Part shown: positions 51,699 through 61,038 of the stretch, piece after piece
Layout of the letters: the number at the start of each line of letters is the position of its first letter
How positions within the stretch are numbered: position 1 is the stretch's first letter
DNA from: Agathobacter rectalis ATCC 33656
GTDB lineage: Bacteria; Bacillota; Clostridia; Lachnospirales; Lachnospiraceae
Length of the DNA: 64,000 nt
Reading direction: 5' to 3'
Assembly: GCF_000020605.1 (NCBI RefSeq)
Contig: NC_012781.1
Location: 1,178,001-1,242,000 of the forward strand
Translations under genes and position numbers: made by a program
The notes under the pieces: generated by a model
The model's input: the letters and a program-made list of their open reading frames with translations, nothing else
Told to the model about the DNA's origin: nothing
Database searches by the model: none

Positions 51699-53606
51699 TT
51701 GAAGGACGGATATATAAAGGTCGCTGCAGCGACACCAAAGGTAAAGGTAGCTGATACTGTATACAACGGACAGCTTATTAAAGCTCTTATGAAGGAGTGC
51801 ACTGACAACGGGGCAAAGGTGGTTGTTTTCCCGGAGCTTTGCATTACCGGATACACCTGTCAGGATCTTTTCTGGCAGGATAAGCTCATAGCTGCAGCAG
51901 AGGATGAGCTTATAGGGATAGCAGATTACAGCAGGAGCCTTGACGGCATATTTTTCATAGGGCTTCCATATGAGATAAACGGCATGCTCTATAATATGGC
52001 GGCAGTTGTATCGCGCGGAGAGGTGCTTGCCATGGTGCCAAAGACATTTCTGCCAAACTATAATGAGTTTTATGAGGCAAGGCATTTTGCATCGGGAGAA
52101 AACTTAAGCACATATGTCACACTGAAAAATGGACAGCAGGTGTCTGTAGATACTGATTTTATTTTTAGCTGCAAGCAGCTGCCAAAGCTTAAGATAGCGG
52201 TGGAGCTTTGTGAGGATCTTTGGACTCCGAACCCGCCGAGCATCAGACACGCGATGTCTGGTGCCACTGTGATTGTAAATCTGTCTGCATCAGATGAGGT
52301 GACAGGCAAGGCAATATACAGGAGAGAGCTTGTGAGCGGACAGTCTGCCAGATTAATCTGTGGATATATTTATGCGTCAGCGGGAGACGGTGAGTCCACA
52401 CAGGATGTGGTCTACTCAGGACACAATCTCATCTGTGAAAACGGAAATGTGCTTGCCGAGTCAGGGCGCTTTACAAATGAGACTATATACAGCGAGTTTG
52501 ATGTGGAAAGAATAGAGACTGAGAGGCGCAGGATGACAACCTTTGTTGTCGAGGATGACCACAGATGGGCTGAGTTTGACCTTGAGGTAAAGGATACCAC
52601 TCTTAGCCGCTATGTGAATCCGGCTCCGTTTGTTCCGGCGGACAAGACAGACAGGGACAGACGCTGTGATGAGATTCTCATGATTCAGGCTATGGGACTT
52701 AAAAAGCGATTAGAGCATACCAACTGTAAGACAGCAGTTATCGGTATTTCAGGAGGACTTGACTCCACATTGGCACTGCTTGTCACGGTAAGGGCATTTG
52801 ATCTTTTGGGAAAGGATCACAAGGATATAGCGGCAGTTACTATGCCGGGCTTTGGAACAACAGACCGCACATATGACAATGCGGTAAACCTAATAAAATG
52901 CCTTGGTGCTACATTTATCGAGGTGGATATAAAGGATGCTGTAAATATACATTTCAGGGATATCGGACAGGATCCGTCTGTGCATGATGTCACCTACGAG
53001 AATGGACAGGCACGCGAGCGCACACAGATACTTATGGATATCGCAAACAAGGAAAACGGAATGGTCATAGGTACAGGAGATTTGTCAGAGCTGGCACTCG
53101 GCTGGGCTACCTACAACGGAGACCATATGTCCATGTATGCTGTAAATGCATCGGTTCCAAAGACTCTGGTGCGCCATCTGGTAAAATACTATGCAGATAC
53201 CTGCGGCAGCGATTTGCTGGAAAGTACACTTCTTGATGTGCTTGATACACCTGTTTCTCCTGAGCTTTTACCACCTGAAAACGGTAAGATTTCACAGAAG
53301 ACAGAGGATCTTGTGGGCCCTTATGAGCTGCATGACTTCTTCCTTTACAATATGCTGCGCTGCGGCTATGCTCCTGCCAAGGTTTACCGCCTTGCAAGGA
53401 TAGCATTTGAAGGAAAATATGATGATGAGTTTATTCTCAAATGGCTTAAGAACTTCTATCGCAGATTTTTCGCACAGCAGTTCAAGCGCTCATGTCTGCC
53501 GGATGGACCAAAGGTAGGAACAGTGGCGGTCTCACCGAGAGGAGACCTAAGGATGCCTTCTGATGCGTGTGGACGTATCTGGATGGATGAGGTTGATAAG
53601 CTGTAA
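51699..53606 (+). CDS. nadE: Glutamine-dependent NAD+ synthetase
   Basis: 635 aa from TTG 51699, with GGAG inside the end of hslO. The N-terminal nitrilase-type glutaminase (about 1-290) has VVFPELCITGYTCQD (catalytic Glu), MVPKTFLPNYNEFYE (Lys) and VELCEDLWTPNPP (Cys). The C-terminal synthetase has the P-loop GISGGLDSTLALLV (near 349) and GTGDLSELALGWATYNGDH. It converts NaAD to NAD using glutamine nitrogen. All key residues are intact. Confidence 0.95.
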   Translation: MKDGYIKVAAATPKVKVADTVYNGQLIKALMKECTDNGAKVVVFPELCITGYTCQDLFWQDKLIAAAEDELIGIADYSRSLDGIFFIGLPYEINGMLYNMAAVVSRGEVLAMVPKTFLPNYNEFYEARHFASGENLSTYVTLKNGQQVSVDTDFIFSCKQLPKLKIAVELCEDLWTPNPPSIRHAMSGATVIVNLSASDEVTGKAIYRRELVSGQSARLICGYIYASAGDGESTQDVVYSGHNLICENGNVLAESGRFTNETIYSEFDVERIETERRRMTTFVVEDDHRWAEFDLEVKDTTLSRYVNPAPFVPADKTDRDRRCDEILMIQAMGLKKRLEHTNCKTAVIGISGGLDSTLALLVTVRAFDLLGKDHKDIAAVTMPGFGTTDRTYDNAVNLIKCLGATFIEVDIKDAVNIHFRDIGQDPSVHDVTYENGQARERTQILMDIANKENGMVIGTGDLSELALGWATYNGDHMSMYAVNASVPKTLVRHLVKYYADTCGSDLLESTLLDVLDTPVSPELLPPENGKISQKTEDLVGPYELHDFFLYNMLRCGYAPAKVYRLARIAFEGKYDDEFILKWLKNFYRRFFAQQFKRSCLPDGPKVGTVAVSPRGDLRMPSDACGRIWMDEVDKL

Positions 53607-53622
53607 TAGTAAGAGGAGAACA

Positions 53623-54582
53623 ATGGGAAAGACACATAAGAAAACTCATAGAAGGCAGGGAAGCATAAAACGTGCAAGGCACCGCGACAGGCGCATGAAA
53701 ATAGGCGCAATAGTTCTTTGTGCAGCGATAATCATAACAACATTTCTGGCGTGTGGCATGCAGCTTTTAGTTCCCGTAGCTGACGCGGTGGTAGGTGCTG
53801 ATAATAAGACGCAATCAAGAGATGTTGATGTGCAGAAGAATAATAATTCACTTACCGCATCTAAAATGGATTCAGAAAAAAAGCAAAACAGCTCAGAGGC
53901 TGATGTAAACTCTGCGGAGCAAGACAGTGAGCCTGACAAGGAAACGAAGCTTGATGAGATACTTCACAGTGCAAAGTATCCGGGACAGCTAAAGGAGCTT
54001 GCCAAGAAAAATGATGAGGCAATTGACTTCATATATGAGTATCCTAAGGAGCATTCGATAGAGCATGATATTGATCTGACTGCAGAGGCTTCGCAGGATA
54101 CAGTACCTCTTTTGCAGCAGTGGGATAAGAGATGGGGCTATGAAAAGTACAGTGGCAATTATTTTGCGGCGAGTGGCTGCGGTCCGACTGCACTTTCGAT
54201 GGTTGTATTATATCTGACACATGATGCACAGGCATCCCCTCTTGCGGTGGCAGAGTATGCAAAGGAGGCCGGCTACAGTGTGGATGGCTCCGGAAGTGCA
54301 TGGAATCTTATAAGCAAGGGCTGCAGGCACTACGGGGTAAATGCAAAGACTATAAAGGTGGATGAGGATACATTTAAAGAAAGGCTTGATGAGGGCAATC
54401 TGATAGTCGTAAATGTCGGTCCGGGAGATTTCACAGAAAAGGGACATTTTATGGTGATCACAGGCTATGATGATGAGGGCTTTACTATAAATGATCCAAA
54501 CAGTATCATAAAGAGCAATACCCACTGGCAGTTTGAGAGGCTGGGTTCGCAGATCAGGGCTGCATGGAGGATGTTTGTGTAG
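53623..54582 (+). CDS. Membrane-anchored C39-like (papain-fold) peptidase
   Basis: 319 aa from ATG 53623 (AGAGGAG upstream). A basic N-terminus (residues 1-28) is followed by a transmembrane helix (IGAIVLCAAIIITTFLACGM) and a Ser/Lys/Glu-rich linker to about residue 110. The catalytic domain has ASGCGPTALSMVV (nucleophile C186), GHFMVITGYDDEG (His) and INDPN (Asp/Asn). It is the Peptidase_C39_2 family, likely acting at the outer cell face. The substrate is unknown. Confidence 0.85.
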   Translation: MGKTHKKTHRRQGSIKRARHRDRRMKIGAIVLCAAIIITTFLACGMQLLVPVADAVVGADNKTQSRDVDVQKNNNSLTASKMDSEKKQNSSEADVNSAEQDSEPDKETKLDEILHSAKYPGQLKELAKKNDEAIDFIYEYPKEHSIEHDIDLTAEASQDTVPLLQQWDKRWGYEKYSGNYFAASGCGPTALSMVVLYLTHDAQASPLAVAEYAKEAGYSVDGSGSAWNLISKGCRHYGVNAKTIKVDEDTFKERLDEGNLIVVNVGPGDFTEKGHFMVITGYDDEGFTINDPNSIIKSNTHWQFERLGSQIRAAWRMFV

Positions 54583-54652
54583 ATAATAGCAGCAATACAT
54601 GCATTTATGCTGATGTTTGTGATGCATATGGAAAAATTAAAAATAAGAAATA

Positions 54653-54694
54653 AAAAACCTGCTGTGTCATGCTTGTCTGACACAGCAGGTTTTT
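54653..54694. terminator. Bidirectional terminator between C39-like gene and asnA
   Basis: AAAAACCTGCTGTGTCA and TGACACAGCAGGTTTTT form a perfect 17-bp stem. Confidence 0.92.
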
Positions 54695-54724
54695 AATAAC
54701 AAACAGTAAAGTATGGTATGCAGA

Positions 54725-55735
54725 TTATAGCAATTGAATACCATGCTCCTCACATGCCTTAATTGTCTCCTCAGGCCACAGTGAGCTCTGTACCTCACCG
54801 ATATGAGCCTTTCTGAGGAAGAACATACAGATTCGTGACTGTCCGATTCCGCCTCCGATAGTGTACGGAAGCTCCTTGTTGAGGATAGCCTTCTGGAATG
54901 GAAGCTTAGCACGCTCAGGACATCCGGCCTTGTCAAGCTGTTCCTTTAGGGCTTTTTCATCTACACGGATACCCATTGATGAAAGCTCAAGTGCGATATC
55001 AAGAACAGGATAGTACACGATGATATCAGCGTTTAAAGCCCAGTCGTCATAGTCAGGGGCACGTCCGTCGTGAGGCTCTCCGTTTGCAAGCTTGTCACCA
55101 ATCTGCATTACACAGATTGCACCCTTTGCCTTTGCAAAATAATACTCGCGCTCCTTTGGAGTATTGTCCGGGAACATTTCCTCAAGCTCTGATGTGGTGA
55201 TAAAGGTGATATCCTTTGGCAGAATTAAATCTATGTAGTCGTACTGTATAGCCATGTACTGCTCGGTCTTGCGCAGGCATTTGTATACTGTCTTTACTGT
55301 TTCCTTAAGGAAGTCTAAGTTTCTGTCCTCCTTGCGGATGATCTTTTCCCAGTCCCACTGGTCAACAAATATAGAGTGGATATTGTCAGTCTCCTCATCA
55401 CGTCTTATGGCATTCATATCTGTGTAGATGCCCTCGCCGAGAGAGAAGCCGTATTTCTTTAATGCATATCTCTTCCACTTGGCAAGAGAGTGAACGACCT
55501 CTGCCTCCTTGTCACCCTGCTCAAGGATGCCGAAGGTAACAGGTCTTTCATATCCGTTTAAGTTATCGTTTAAGCCTGTGGTAGGATCAACGAAAAGCGG
55601 TGCTGAAACACGTGTCAGGGAAAGACGCTGTGCGAGCATGCCCTGGAAGAAATCCTTAACAGTCTTGATGGCAAGCTGTGTATCGTGAAGATTCAGTGCC
55701 GAAGAATAGTTCTTTGGTATTGTTAATTTGCTCAT
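54725..55735 (-). CDS. asnA: Aspartate--ammonia ligase
   Basis: 336 aa, the normal AsnA length. It begins KLTIPKNYSSALNLHDTQLA, has SLTRVSAPLFVDPTTGLNDN and a class II synthetase-like core (GEGIYTDMNAIRRDE, FVDQWDWEKI), and ends with GGGIGQSRICMFFL (motif 3-like Arg). It makes asparagine from aspartate, ammonia and ATP. An extended -10 (TGATATAAT) lies about 60 bp upstream on the minus strand. No T-box leader was seen. Confidence 0.96.
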   Translation of the reverse strand: MSKLTIPKNYSSALNLHDTQLAIKTVKDFFQGMLAQRLSLTRVSAPLFVDPTTGLNDNLNGYERPVTFGILEQGDKEAEVVHSLAKWKRYALKKYGFSLGEGIYTDMNAIRRDEETDNIHSIFVDQWDWEKIIRKEDRNLDFLKETVKTVYKCLRKTEQYMAIQYDYIDLILPKDITFITTSELEEMFPDNTPKEREYYFAKAKGAICVMQIGDKLANGEPHDGRAPDYDDWALNADIIVYYPVLDIALELSSMGIRVDEKALKEQLDKAGCPERAKLPFQKAILNKELPYTIGGGIGQSRICMFFLRKAHIGEVQSSLWPEETIKACEEHGIQLL

Positions 55736-55918
55736 TTTCGATTAAACCTCGTTGTATTATTAATTTTTAAATAAAATTCCTTTAACCTGATTATTATATC
55801 ACAATTTTTCTAGAAAGATAGTCCATAATATGATAAAATTAGATAGTTTAAAGAGAAACAATATCGTTTTACCTTATTTTTACGTGTTTAAGGTGTTAAT
55901 GAAAGGTAGTAGATTTAT

Positions 55919-56347
55919 ATGAGAAAAAGAGATATGACCTTTGCTTCGGCGGTGCTTGAGGCAATAGATGCTATTTTAGCTCTTGCGTATATAGGCTTAC
56001 AGATTTATTATGGAGTGTGCTATCACATACAGGTATTTAAGTTTGTGGCCAATATACTTGTGCTTTTGCTTGTATACATTGCAATCACATGGCTGCAGCA
56101 TTATCCGGAAAAGCTCAATCACATAGCAGCGGAGCTGTGTGTGGGCAATATCAGAAAGTATTCACTCAGGCTTTTGACGTTTGTAAAGCTTGTTTTTACT
56201 GCGGGGCTTTTGGTGCCATGCGTGTGTGATGCGTTTGGAATAGCAATACGCGATGTATACAGCCTTATTATGATAGGGCTCATCCTTGTGGTGACGGCAT
56301 ATTATGAGTACAGGATATTTCAGGAAATAAAGTCATTGCGGAAATAA
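55919..56347 (+). CDS. Small integral membrane protein, unknown
   Basis: 142 aa with four hydrophobic helices (about residues 10-28, 40-60, 86-108 and 112-130). No motif was recognised. It is followed 15 bp later by the TtcA-like gene and may share its transcript. GAAAGG precedes the start. Confidence 0.6.
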   Translation: MRKRDMTFASAVLEAIDAILALAYIGLQIYYGVCYHIQVFKFVANILVLLLVYIAITWLQHYPEKLNHIAAELCVGNIRKYSLRLLTFVKLVFTAGLLVPCVCDAFGIAIRDVYSLIMIGLILVVTAYYEYRIFQEIKSLRK

Positions 56348-56362
56348 TATAGGAGAAATAAA

Positions 56363-57496
56363 ATGCAGCTTAGTATAGAAGAAGTTAAAAAGCTGGATAG
56401 TAACAGCTATCAGATAATAGATATAAGAAGTGAGGAAGAGGTGGCGCACGGTGCCATAAAGGGAGCACTCAATATTCAGGCAGAGGAAATAGAGTCAGAT
56501 GAGAGGGTGCCACATGATAAGAAGCTTGTCATAGTCTGCAGCCGTGGTAAGACGAGTGTGGATGTGGCAGAGTATCTCACAGAAAAAGGTTTTGATGCGG
56601 CAAGCTTAAAGGGAGGCTATATAAGCTGGCTGCTTGATGCCATGAAAGAGGATGAGGTGGCAGAGCGCGATATAAAGGCAGATGTGGAGCAAAGCATCAG
56701 AAAGAAATTTAAGAAATCCATCTGGCGCAAGTTTACAAAGGCGATAAATACCTATGAGCTTGTAAAACCGGGGGATAAGATTGCAGTGTGTATCTCGGGA
56801 GGTAAGGATTCCATGCTCATGGCAAAGCTGTTTCAGGAGCTTAAGCATCACAATAAGTTTGATTTTGATGTGAAGTTTCTCGTCATGGACCCGGGCTACA
56901 ATGAGGCAAACAGGCATGTCATAGAGGAAAACTGCAGGAACCTTGGCATCCCTGCCACTATTTTTGAGTCAGATATATTTGATGCTGTATATGATATCGA
57001 AAAATCGCCATGCTATTTATGTGCGAGGATGAGAAGAGGACATCTGTATGCATTTGCAAAGGAGCTGGGCTGCAACAAAATTGCGCTCGGACATCACTAT
57101 GATGATGTTATTGAGACGATACTCATGGGTATGCTCTACGGTGCACAGGTACAGACCATGATGCCTAAGCTTCACAGCACAAACTTTGAGGGCATGGAGC
57201 TTATCAGGCCTCTTTACCTGGTCAGGGAGGACGATATCAAGGCATGGCGTGATTACAACGGTCTGCATTTCATACAGTGTGCCTGCAAGTTTACAGATAC
57301 CTGTACCACCTGCAATAATGAGGAAAACCGCTCAAAGCGTGTTGAGATAAAGCAGCTCATCGCTAATCTTAAAAAGGTGAATCCTTTTGTCGAGGCAAAT
57401 ATATTTAAGAGCGTGGAGAATGTAAATCTGGCTACGGTTGTAGCATATAAAAAGGATGGCATAAAGCACAGCTTCCTAGATCACTATGATGAATAA
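56363..57496 (+). CDS. Rhodanese-TtcA-like tRNA thiolation fusion protein
   Basis: 377 aa. Residues 1-95 are a rhodanese domain with the persulphide Cys in VIVCSRGKTSVDVA. Residues 115-377 are a PP-loop ATPase of the TtcA/TtuA type: AVCISGGKDSMLMAKLF (near 145), CYLCARMRRGHLYAFA (paired Cys near 215), LGHHYDDVIET and CACKF. TtcA-type enzymes insert sulphur into tRNA cytidine 32 using a 4Fe-4S cluster. The fused rhodanese probably supplies the sulphur. AGGAG precedes the start. Confidence 0.85.
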   Translation: MQLSIEEVKKLDSNSYQIIDIRSEEEVAHGAIKGALNIQAEEIESDERVPHDKKLVIVCSRGKTSVDVAEYLTEKGFDAASLKGGYISWLLDAMKEDEVAERDIKADVEQSIRKKFKKSIWRKFTKAINTYELVKPGDKIAVCISGGKDSMLMAKLFQELKHHNKFDFDVKFLVMDPGYNEANRHVIEENCRNLGIPATIFESDIFDAVYDIEKSPCYLCARMRRGHLYAFAKELGCNKIALGHHYDDVIETILMGMLYGAQVQTMMPKLHSTNFEGMELIRPLYLVREDDIKAWRDYNGLHFIQCACKFTDTCTTCNNEENRSKRVEIKQLIANLKKVNPFVEANIFKSVENVNLATVVAYKKDGIKHSFLDHYDE

Positions 57497-57523
57497 GACA
57501 GATATATTTCAGGAGGGCATTGT

Positions 57524-58702
57524 ATGGCAGATATCATGGATTATATTGACTGGCGTGGAGATATAGGCTTTGATGAGGTGCATGTAAATGAGGTGGACGG
57601 ACTGATTTTTTCACAGCTTATTTATGTGCAGATGAAGCCATATATGCCGGATGCAAAGAAGTCATACCTTACGATAAAACAGCTTTCAAGCCTTTACTGC
57701 GCGGACCACAGTGATGATGAGATTGAGCAGATGCCTAATCTTTTCCGCCACTCCGCGAGGCTGCTTCAAAAGCTGGCGCACTCAAGGCGCTATGCTGACT
57801 GCATTTTGAGATATTATATATACGATATTAGTGAAAAAGAGGAGTCGCAGTTTTCTGCGGTTACGATAGAACTGCCTGACGGCACATATTTCATTTCCTA
57901 CAGTGGTACAGACCATTCCGTGGTCGGCTGGAAGGAAAACTTTAATCTAAGCTATCTCGATGAGACACCGGGACAGAACAAGGCGAAAAAATATTTAAAG
58001 CAGATGGCAGCATATATATGCAATGATGATAGGGGCATAAATGAAAAAGCCGTAAATGATAAAGCTTTAGATGATGAAAATATCAACAATAAAAGCATCA
58101 ATACAAGAAAGCTGTGGATAGGCGGGCACTCAAAGGGTGGAAATCTGGCAGTGTTTGCCGCCATGCATGTGGATAAAGAGGTGCAGGATGTCATTATAAA
58201 GGTTTATAATTTTGATGGGCCGGGCTTCAATCACAAGATGATATATACGGCAGGCTACAAAAGAATTTTTGACAGAATAGAGACATTTCTGCCGCAGTCG
58301 TCTATTGTTGGCTTATTGCTTGAGCATGTGGACGATTATGAGGTGGTAAGAAGCCATAATTCGGGGCCGCTGCAACATGATGCTTTTTCCTGGGAGATAA
58401 TGGGCGGAAGTATCATAAAGGCGGATGGGCTGGACAAAAACAGTGTGCGCCTTGACAAGACACTCAGAAACTGGATAGGCAGCATGGATGAGGCGCAGCG
58501 AAAGCAGTTTGTAAATGTGCTTTTTTCAATAGCATCGGACTCCAATTTTGAGAACCTTGACCAGATGTCATTTAAGCAGCTCATTGAGATGATAAAGGCT
58601 GCCGATGATCTGTCAAAGGCTGACTGGAGCATGCTTAAGGATACAGTAAGACTCCTGATTTCTGCCGGTGTCGGCGTGGTCAGGGATGAAAAGGAGAAAT
58701 AA
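57524..58702 (+). CDS. DUF2974 (Mbeg1-like) alpha/beta hydrolase
   Basis: 392 aa. It starts MDYIDWRGDIGFDEVHVNEV, the usual beginning of this Firmicute family. The nucleophile elbow is LWIGGHSKGGNLAVFAA (GxSxG), with ISYSGTDHSVVGWKENF before it and YNFDGPGF after it. It is lipase-like and cytoplasmic; the substrate is unknown. An unusual Asn/Lys/Asp-rich insert (about residues 165-190, NDKALDDENINNKSINTR) interrupts the fold just before the nucleophile. It ends directly before tcdA. Confidence 0.85.
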   Translation: MADIMDYIDWRGDIGFDEVHVNEVDGLIFSQLIYVQMKPYMPDAKKSYLTIKQLSSLYCADHSDDEIEQMPNLFRHSARLLQKLAHSRRYADCILRYYIYDISEKEESQFSAVTIELPDGTYFISYSGTDHSVVGWKENFNLSYLDETPGQNKAKKYLKQMAAYICNDDRGINEKAVNDKALDDENINNKSINTRKLWIGGHSKGGNLAVFAAMHVDKEVQDVIIKVYNFDGPGFNHKMIYTAGYKRIFDRIETFLPQSSIVGLLLEHVDDYEVVRSHNSGPLQHDAFSWEIMGGSIIKADGLDKNSVRLDKTLRNWIGSMDEAQRKQFVNVLFSIASDSNFENLDQMSFKQLIEMIKAADDLSKADWSMLKDTVRLLISAGVGVVRDEKEK

Positions 58703-59464
58703 ATGTTAAATCAGTTTTCAAGAACACAGCTTTTGCTTGGAAAAGAGGCGATGGATAGGCTAAAGGGCGCAAGAGTCGCAGTATTTGGAATAGGAGGAGT
58801 GGGCGGATATGTCTGCGAGGCACTAGTCAGAAGCGGCGTGGGAGCGATTGACCTTATCGATGATGACAAGGTGTGTCTTACAAACCTAAACAGGCAGATA
58901 ATCGCAACCCGAAAGACCATAGGAAAATACAAGACAGATGTGATGGAGGAGAGGATTCAAGATATTAATCCTGATGTCAGTGTCGTGACGCACAGGTGCT
59001 TCTTTTTGCCGGAAAATGCTGATGAATTTCCGTTTGAAGAGTATGATTATATAGTTGACGCGGTTGATACGGTCACGGCAAAGATTGCGCTTGTCATGAA
59101 GGCACAGGAGAAAAATGTCCCTATCATAAGCAGCATGGGAGCGGGAAATAAGCTGGATGCAAGTGCATTTAAGGTGGCTGATATATATAAGACCAGCATG
59201 TGTCCTCTTGCAAAGGTCATGCGCCGTGAGCTTAAAAAACGTGGCGTGAAAAAGCTCAAGGTGGTATACTCTGAGGAGAAGCCTACAAGACCGATAGAGG
59301 ATATGTCTATAAGCTGCAGAAGCAACTGCATCTGCCCGCCGGGTGCCGAACACAAGTGCACGCAGCGCAGGGATATTCCCGGAAGCCTTGCATTTGTACC
59401 ATCAGTGGCAGGACTTATCATCGCGGGCGAGGTGGTACAGGACATAGCCTTTGACAGGGTATGA
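58703..59464 (+). CDS. tcdA: tRNA threonylcarbamoyladenosine dehydratase
   Basis: 253 aa. ThiF/E1-like ATP site AVFGIGGVGGYVCEAL (near 27-42), IDDDKVCLTNLNRQ, and the TcdA segment VVYSEEKPTRP followed by Cys residues in CRSNCICPPGAEHKC. It cyclises t6A to ct6A at tRNA position 37. The Cys-rich insertion is seen in many clostridial members. AAGGAG precedes the start. Confidence 0.93.
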   Translation: MLNQFSRTQLLLGKEAMDRLKGARVAVFGIGGVGGYVCEALVRSGVGAIDLIDDDKVCLTNLNRQIIATRKTIGKYKTDVMEERIQDINPDVSVVTHRCFFLPENADEFPFEEYDYIVDAVDTVTAKIALVMKAQEKNVPIISSMGAGNKLDASAFKVADIYKTSMCPLAKVMRRELKKRGVKKLKVVYSEEKPTRPIEDMSISCRSNCICPPGAEHKCTQRRDIPGSLAFVPSVAGLIIAGEVVQDIAFDRV

Positions 59465-59498
59465 TGAAGAATACAATTACGAAAAGAGAGGAATAAAA

Positions 59499-60983
59499 AT
59501 GCCAGTATTTGATTTTAGCGATACACCGGTAGCAAACGAGCATCCGGAGTGTACATATGAGACATTTCATTCGACAGAGACCAGGGCATCGGCCGATAAA
59601 CCGATTGTTGTGATAGACAATAAGCAAAAGGAGTGGGCGCACCATGCGCTCGGTATGTTTACAAATCCGATAAAGCGTACATCCTTTGAATTTGAGGATG
59701 GTGATGGGGTGACCAGTGCAGATATCCTGCGCATTGATTCCCGCTTCGTTAGCCTTTTTAAGTGGCTTGGCGAAAATCACATAAAGGTACAGCTTTCAGG
59801 AGCCAATACACCTGACGGATACGCAGTATACAGGGTGAGGGAGGTGGCTCTCGGCAGAGGCACAAAGCTGTCTGCAGAGGACGGATTCCTGCAGTATATG
59901 ATGGAAAGGCTCTTTGCCAGCACCATGCCTGAGGATGAACCCGACCTCGATGATTACGAGGAAGAGGGCGACAGCATGAAGCTCACCAGTATACAGAGCA
60001 TCACAGATTTCATGACCTGTGCAGGCCGTACACTGCCTGACAATATACTGCTGTGGGCCAGAAGAAATCTGGCAGTTGCGCGTTCAAGCGAGGTATCACC
60101 TGAGGAGAGACGCCATGCGCAGAGAGCACTTTCCATCATGATGAATATCCAGTGGAAGGGAAATTACTTTGAGGCAATTGACCCTGTGGAGGCAAGGCGC
60201 ATACTCGATGAGGAGCTCTATGGAATGGAGAGCGTGAAGCAGAGAATCATTGAGACCATTATCCAGATAAACAGGACTCATACACTTCCTGCCTACGGAC
60301 TGCTTCTCTGTGGACCGGCAGGAACCGGAAAGTCACAGATTGCATATGCTGTTGCACGTATACTCAAGCTTCCATGGACCACACTCGATATGAGCTCCAT
60401 AAATGATGCAGAGCAGCTCACAGGAAGCTCAAGAATCTATTCAAATGCAAAGCCGGGAATCATTATGGAGGCATTTTCACAGGCGGGAGAGTCAAATCTT
60501 GTATTTATCATCAATGAGCTCGACAAGGCCTCAAGCAAAAACGGTAACGGAAATCCGGCAGATGTGCTTTTGACACTGCTTGACAATCTGGGCTTTACAG
60601 ACAACTATATGGAGTGTATGGTGCCGACCGTCGGAGTATATCCGATTGCAACAGCCAATGATAAATCCCAGATTTCTGCACCGCTTATGTCACGTTTTGC
60701 GGTGATTGATATTCCGGACTATACCGATGAAGAGAAGAAGGTCATCTTCCAGCGATTTGCCCTGCGCAAGGTATTTGAGCGAATGGGAATGAAGGAGGAG
60801 GAGTGCGTTCTCACAGAGGACGGACTTGATGCAGTGATTAAGCTTCACGAGAACACATCGGGCATAAGAGATCTCGAGCAGGCTGCAGAGCATCTGGCAG
60901 CAAATGCACTTTATCAGATAGAGGTTGATAAGGTGAAGCAGGTGGTATTTGACGCTGAGGCTGTTTTTGAGCTTTTAGGCTAG
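59499..60983 (+). CDS. Lon-like AAA+ ATPase without protease domain
   Basis: 494 aa from ATG 59499 (AGAGAGG upstream). Walker A is LLCGPAGTGKSQIA (near 271), Walker B FIINELDKASSK (near 350) and arginine-finger-like ISAPLMSRFAVID. The phrase ARRILDEELYGMESVKQRII is the region just before the ATPase of Lon proteases, but no Ser-Lys protease domain follows. The N-terminal 200 residues are unlike Lon. It may be an unfoldase or assembly ATPase. The partner is unknown. Confidence 0.75.
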   Translation: MPVFDFSDTPVANEHPECTYETFHSTETRASADKPIVVIDNKQKEWAHHALGMFTNPIKRTSFEFEDGDGVTSADILRIDSRFVSLFKWLGENHIKVQLSGANTPDGYAVYRVREVALGRGTKLSAEDGFLQYMMERLFASTMPEDEPDLDDYEEEGDSMKLTSIQSITDFMTCAGRTLPDNILLWARRNLAVARSSEVSPEERRHAQRALSIMMNIQWKGNYFEAIDPVEARRILDEELYGMESVKQRIIETIIQINRTHTLPAYGLLLCGPAGTGKSQIAYAVARILKLPWTTLDMSSINDAEQLTGSSRIYSNAKPGIIMEAFSQAGESNLVFIINELDKASSKNGNGNPADVLLTLLDNLGFTDNYMECMVPTVGVYPIATANDKSQISAPLMSRFAVIDIPDYTDEEKKVIFQRFALRKVFERMGMKEEECVLTEDGLDAVIKLHENTSGIRDLEQAAEHLAANALYQIEVDKVKQVVFDAEAVFELLG

Positions 60984-61038
60984 CAGGATATGATTACGGA
61001 TACAGGAATTGTTACGAAAATAAAAGGAGATTGTCAGG

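Noticed and set aside
53563..53622. Earlier in-frame start for the C39-like protease
   Set aside because: It would overlap the end of nadE by 44 bp. The ATG at 53623 has AGAGGAG and is followed by the basic stretch expected before a membrane helix.
55736..55918. T-box riboswitch before asnA
   Set aside because: The predicted leader is only about 55 nt and lacks the conserved T-box core and a terminator/antiterminator pair.
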